From an uncultured Flavobacteriales bacterium (GTDB lineage Bacteria > Bacteroidota > Bacteroidia > Flavobacteriales_D > Sanyastnellaceae), in assembly GCA_937967465.1 (NCBI GenBank), contig CALBSW010000151.1, positions 1-9,583 of the forward strand: DNA of 9,583 nucleotides, given 5' to 3'. Every line of letters begins with the position of its first letter. Position 1 is the stretch's first letter. Below the pieces are notes generated by a model. That model had not been told where the DNA came from and searched no databases. It saw only the letters and a list, made by a program, of their open reading frames with translations. A program made the position numbers and the translations under genes. Shown in pieces: positions 6,777-9,583 of this stretch.

Positions 6777-7658
6777 TCACTGGCAGATGAGGATGCCGAG
6801 GCTGTTGGACGGCGGTGGCCCTGAAAACGTGTAGCCGGGCTTGGTGATGTACCAACGAACGCCATTCTCCAGCGGTTCTCCCGTGTAGGGAGTCTGGTCG
6901 ATGTTGCTCGGTGTGCCGAGGAAGAAGTCCTCGGGAACGAAAGTGAAGGTGAACATGCCGGGCTCGCCCTCGACGGGCTGCATCCGCAATTCAGGGACCG
7001 TACCGGCATCGAACGGGGTCGAAGCCACGCCATCGTCTCCGTAGGTGTAGAGGGTGAAGGCATCCGTGCGGGCCGTCATGTGCAGGTAGACCTCATCGAG
7101 GTTCTGCAGGTCTGGATTGGTCTCCTGGGTGTTGTCGTAAGTGAACGTCACAAAGTCATCGCCCTCCCGGATTTCCGGGAAGATGCACATGCGGCCATTG
7201 CACAGCTGGGGCACGATGCCCACGGACAGGTCTTCGGTCTTGGCCTCGCCACCAAATTCCTCCTGGTAGGCGTAGCCATTGTCGAACTTGGCCAGACAGG
7301 AAATGCCGCGGGAGAAGAAGGTGGGGCCATCCACTCCGAAGTACTCCGTCGGAATGAACGTGTAGCTGTAGAGCTTGTCGCTCACCTTGGTCATTTTCTG
7401 GTGGTCGTCACTGTCACCCCAGTCTCCATTGCCGTCGACAGGAGCGGACGGGTTCCAGATCCAGAGGTAGACCTCTTCATCCGGGTAGGCGTCGAGCATG
7501 TCGCTCAGGCGCTGGTCCTGGGTCTGCGTAAGGTCGATGTACAGGGTGCATTCAGCTTCTGCCGCAGTGGGTGAAGGCAATACATAGGCGGCTTGTCCGA
7601 GCAACCCGATTGGAAGGCCGGCCATCAGGGCCAGCAGGAGGGAAGTCAAGCGGTTCAT
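6777..7658 (-). CDS. Secreted two-module protein of a Sus-like locus, family not recognised
   Basis: This encodes 293 residues with a signal peptide (RLTSLLLALMAGLPIGLLGQA) and no lipobox or T9SS tail. The mature part consists of two similar modules, about 37-147 and 157-275. Each contains an EVYL strand (62-65 and 189-192), a charged loop, then KM or RM (88-89, 225-226) leading into a strand of the pattern Y/F-T-F-x-P-x-x-[YF]-F (YTFIPTEYF at 99-107, FTFVPEDFF at 238-246). Module 1 has a Trp-rich loop (WIWNP, NGDWGDSDD) of the kind that can bind sugars. The gene overlaps the preceding lipoprotein gene by ATGA, so translation is coupled. It sits where SusE/SusF proteins stand in classical loci, so a glycan-binding role is the best guess. 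It ends in LGILICQ, with no anchoring signal seen. Confidence 0.85.
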   Translation of the reverse strand: MNRLTSLLLALMAGLPIGLLGQAAYVLPSPTAAEAECTLYIDLTQTQDQRLSDMLDAYPDEEVYLWIWNPSAPVDGNGDWGDSDDHQKMTKVSDKLYSYTFIPTEYFGVDGPTFFSRGISCLAKFDNGYAYQEEFGGEAKTEDLSVGIVPQLCNGRMCIFPEIREGDDFVTFTYDNTQETNPDLQNLDEVYLHMTARTDAFTLYTYGDDGVASTPFDAGTVPELRMQPVEGEPGMFTFTFVPEDFFLGTPSNIDQTPYTGEPLENGVRWYITKPGYTFSGPPPSNSLGILICQ

Positions 7659-8152
7659 TGCGGAATGCGGTTGAAGGTGAAGGTGTAGATGACCGTCTCG
7701 AGGTAGGCACCGCCCTCGCCGCAGCTGCGGCGATACTCGATGGCCATTTGGTCGTCGTAAGGACGAACGGTGCGGCCGAGGTTGTATTGGAGCGTGTCGC
7801 TGTCGCCCATCAGTTGGAGGAACGTCGGGAAGGCGGGGTCGTCAAAGGACCACATGCCGCCTTGACCGAAGTACTCGCGGCCGATCTCCTGAACGATGTC
7901 GTAGCTGTCGTCATCGTTGAACGTCAGGCTCATCGGCGTGACACCGTCTTGGATGTACAGGTGGCTCAGGTCACGGGTTTGCTTCAGCGGATTGTTCAAG
8001 TCCTGCTGGGTGAAGGAGGCGAGCTCCCACTTTCCGAGAAAGCCGGCCCTTTTGTCAATGGGGTCGCCGAGCTCACCGGTGATTTCCCGCTTGCAGCCTG
8101 TGACCACGAGGGCCAGTGCCAAGACGGGGAGGAGGAGGTGTTGAAGTTTCAT
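7655..8152 (-). CDS. Small lipocalin/DUF5004-like lipoprotein following susD
   Basis: This encodes 165 residues. The ATG at 8150-8152 begins MKLQHLLLPVLALALVVTGC, a clear lipoprotein signal with lipobox V17-T-G-C20; the frame extends 14 codons upstream, but only over the end of susD, so that start is rejected. The mature protein begins with a short linker, then FLGKWELASFTQQ (38-50), the G-x-W opening typical of lipocalin-like beta barrels. Beta strands with MSLTFNDDDSYDI, GMWSFDDPAFPTFLQL, and MAIEYRR plus VIYTFTFNR at the end follow. The general look matches lipocalin-like/DUF5004 lipoproteins found beside SusCD pairs in Bacteroidota, but this assignment is from memory of the pattern and is tentative. 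It starts 19 nt after the susD stop and overlaps the next gene by 4 nt, so the three are co-transcribed. It may be a surface accessory in the SusE position; ligand unknown. Confidence 0.85.
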   Translation of the reverse strand: MKLQHLLLPVLALALVVTGCKREITGELGDPIDKRAGFLGKWELASFTQQDLNNPLKQTRDLSHLYIQDGVTPMSLTFNDDDSYDIVQEIGREYFGQGGMWSFDDPAFPTFLQLMGDSDTLQYNLGRTVRPYDDQMAIEYRRSCGEGGAYLETVIYTFTFNRIPQ

Positions 8153-8171
8153 GGGGTTCAATGCTGTGGGT

Positions 8172-9583
8172 TCAGAGGCATCCGCCTTCGTCATTGAGAA
8201 TGAATCCCGCCGCCGTGGTGGAGGAATTCGGGAATTGCAACAGGGATCCAGGGCAATCCCAGGGGGCGTCGCGGACGGTCTCGTCCTCGCCCATCACCCC
8301 GCGGAGCTTGGCTTGGTCCAGTTCCCAGCCTTCGCACAGGGTCTCTTTGCGGTACTCTTCGCGCGCTGCGGCCAACACGGTGGCAGCATCCGATGTCCCG
8401 TCGAGGTCGTTGAGGTCTTCGCCGAACGCGCGGTCGCGGATGGCGTTGATGTCGGCAATGGCCGTGGCCAAGTCGCCACCGCCTTGCGCAATGCACATGG
8501 CACGCAACAGGTGAAGCCCGGTGAGGTGGATGACGGGTACATTGAAGAACTGCTTCTCATCGAAGCGGGTGACCTTGTGGGTGACCCCATCGCTGTTGAC
8601 CCAGGCACCGCGGTCATCGGCCGCATTCAAGGCGAAGAGGTTGACGATGTCTTCGCTGAAGGTGAGCTGGGGATTGACGTTGTTGTCCTGGCGGAAGTTG
8701 TCCCGGAACGCATAGCTGCGGTCGTTGAGCAGGCTGTCTCCATCCACGGCGAAGTAGCCGCCCACGATGCCGAATACGGTCTCCGGGTTGATCAGGTCGC
8801 CCGCGAGGACACTGTCGCTGCCTGCCTCAAACCGGTCGAGGTCGTCGTCGAGCTGGAACAGGCCGCTGTTGATGACCCGCTCGGCCTCGGCTTGAGACGC
8901 GCTCCAATCCTGGCGCAGGAAGTGGATGTGGGCGAGGAATCCGCTGGCGGCCATGCTCGTGGCGTACGGGCCGTTCTCGTCGGGCAGGTTCGCCTTGGCG
9001 AACTCGAGGTCGGCGATGACCTGCTCGTAGACGGCGCCCACCGTGGCCCGCGGCGTCGGCGGCTCGACGGCATCGAGGCGCAACGGCACACCGAGGTGGC
9101 TGTTGTCGGCGGTGTAGCCGTAAGGGTAGCCCCACATCTTCACCAGGTACCAGTGGCAAACGGCCCGGACAAACCGGGACTCTGCCTCCAGGCGGAGGCG
9201 GGTGGCGTCGTCAAGGTCCTCTACCAGATCAAAGCTGTCCACCACGACGTTGGCGCGGTAGATGGCGTAGTAGAAATCCGTGTAGAGTCCGCCGGTGGTC
9301 GGGGTGAAGAAGTTGGTCTCCCGGTTCCAGACGGCAGTGTAGTCCAAGCTGGAGTAGGGGCGGGCCATGTTGTTGGTGAGCAACTCCGCAATGCTCTGTT
9401 GCCGCCCATTCAACAAGTTGGCCAGGACATCATAGTTGGAGTTCAGCATCCGCTGGAGGTCATCCGCGGTGTTGATGGCATCCTCGGCGAGGATGACGTC
9501 ACCAGGCTCGAATTCGAGTTGCTTGTCGCATCCGGTCGTGGCGACGGCCAGTCCGATGGCGAGTGCGGCGATCCGCAGGGAAG
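8172..9583 (-). CDS. susD: SusD/RagB-family outer-membrane glycan-binding lipoprotein (start beyond the right edge)
   Basis: The minus-strand frame is open from the window edge for 469 residues, lacking only the first few residues. The visible N-terminus, SLRIAALAIGLAVATTGCDK, is the end of a lipoprotein signal with the acylated Cys at visible residue 18 (codon 9528-9530). The internal ATG at 9447-9449 is therefore not the start. SusD family features are the NTADDLQRMLNSNYDVL helix, SSLDYTAVWNRETNFF, FYYAIYRANVVVDSF, the TPR-like ESRFVRAVCHWYLVKMWGYPYG, VYEQVIADLEFAKANLP, DINAIRDRAF, and the C-terminal REEYRKETLCEGWELDQAKL and LLQFPNSS. SusD proteins form the lid on the SusC TonB-dependent transporter and deliver oligosaccharides to it. 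A susC gene is expected just upstream, outside the window. The linked GH13 enzyme points to alpha-glucan as substrate, but no binding residues can be assigned from sequence alone. Confidence 0.95.
   Translation of the reverse strand, partial: SLRIAALAIGLAVATTGCDKQLEFEPGDVILAEDAINTADDLQRMLNSNYDVLANLLNGRQQSIAELLTNNMARPYSSLDYTAVWNRETNFFTPTTGGLYTDFYYAIYRANVVVDSFDLVEDLDDATRLRLEAESRFVRAVCHWYLVKMWGYPYGYTADNSHLGVPLRLDAVEPPTPRATVGAVYEQVIADLEFAKANLPDENGPYATSMAASGFLAHIHFLRQDWSASQAEAERVINSGLFQLDDDLDRFEAGSDSVLAGDLINPETVFGIVGGYFAVDGDSLLNDRSYAFRDNFRQDNNVNPQLTFSEDIVNLFALNAADDRGAWVNSDGVTHKVTRFDEKQFFNVPVIHLTGLHLLRAMCIAQGGGDLATAIADINAIRDRAFGEDLNDLDGTSDAATVLAAAREEYRKETLCEGWELDQAKLRGVMGEDETVRDAPWDCPGSLLQFPNSSTTAAGFILNDEGGCL

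Noticed and set aside
4764..6824. Long plus-strand open frame (686 codons) opposite the GH13 gene
   Set aside because: The minus strand encodes an intact GH13 enzyme with all catalytic motifs. The antisense frame has no recognisable domain and runs into the intergenic hairpin, as expected of a GC-rich shadow frame.
8154..8174. Direct repeat GGGTTCA (8154-8160 and 8168-8174) between susD and the lipoprotein gene
   Set aside because: Only 7 bp, and one copy contains the susD stop codon; it is readily explained by chance and fits no known regulatory element.

Overview
The window reads as a chromosomal piece of a GC-rich member of the Bacteroidota. The evidence is a SusD-type outer-membrane lipoprotein, a secreted protein with a type IX secretion (T9SS) C-terminal sorting domain, a TPR/PD40/OmpA multidomain envelope protein, a Rho factor with a Bacteroidota-style N-terminus, and the near absence of Shine-Dalgarno sites. 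The order or genus cannot be fixed from this sequence. No tRNA, rRNA, CRISPR array, insertion sequence or phage gene was seen.

Left part (1-981): the 5' end of rho (transcription termination factor) lies on the minus strand and runs off the left edge. It has a 130-nt upstream region with a candidate Bacteroidota promoter and two GC-rich hairpins. Next, also on the minus strand, is a small calcineurin-like phosphoesterase of the YfcE/MJ0936 type with a GTG start. A 60-nt divergent gap separates it from the only plus-strand gene.

Centre (982-2949): one plus-strand gene encodes a secreted or periplasmic protein with a TPR-like region, PD40 beta-propeller, carboxypeptidase-regulatory-like domain and OmpA peptidoglycan-binding domain. 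This is the order of domains known from the T9SS component PorE. It converges with the next gene, with a single base between the two stop codons.

Right part (2951-9583, all minus strand, read right to left): a polysaccharide-utilisation (Sus-like) locus for an alpha-glucan. In transcription order it encodes SusD (start just outside the window), a small lipocalin/DUF5004-like lipoprotein, a secreted two-module protein of unknown family (ATGA overlap with the previous gene), a strong hairpin terminator or attenuator, a GH13 alpha-amylase-family lipoprotein with a CBM48-like domain, and a PQQ-dependent sugar dehydrogenase with a T9SS sorting domain. SusC would be expected immediately to the right of the window. 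The inferred scheme is glycan capture by SusD and the two accessory proteins, cleavage by the surface GH13 enzyme, and oxidation of released aldoses by the T9SS-exported dehydrogenase. The last step is unusual for a Sus locus. I see no evidence of a wholly new system. The most interesting points are the non-canonical accessory proteins that occupy the SusE/F position, the dehydrogenase at the end of the locus, and the hairpin 13 nt before the amylase start codon.
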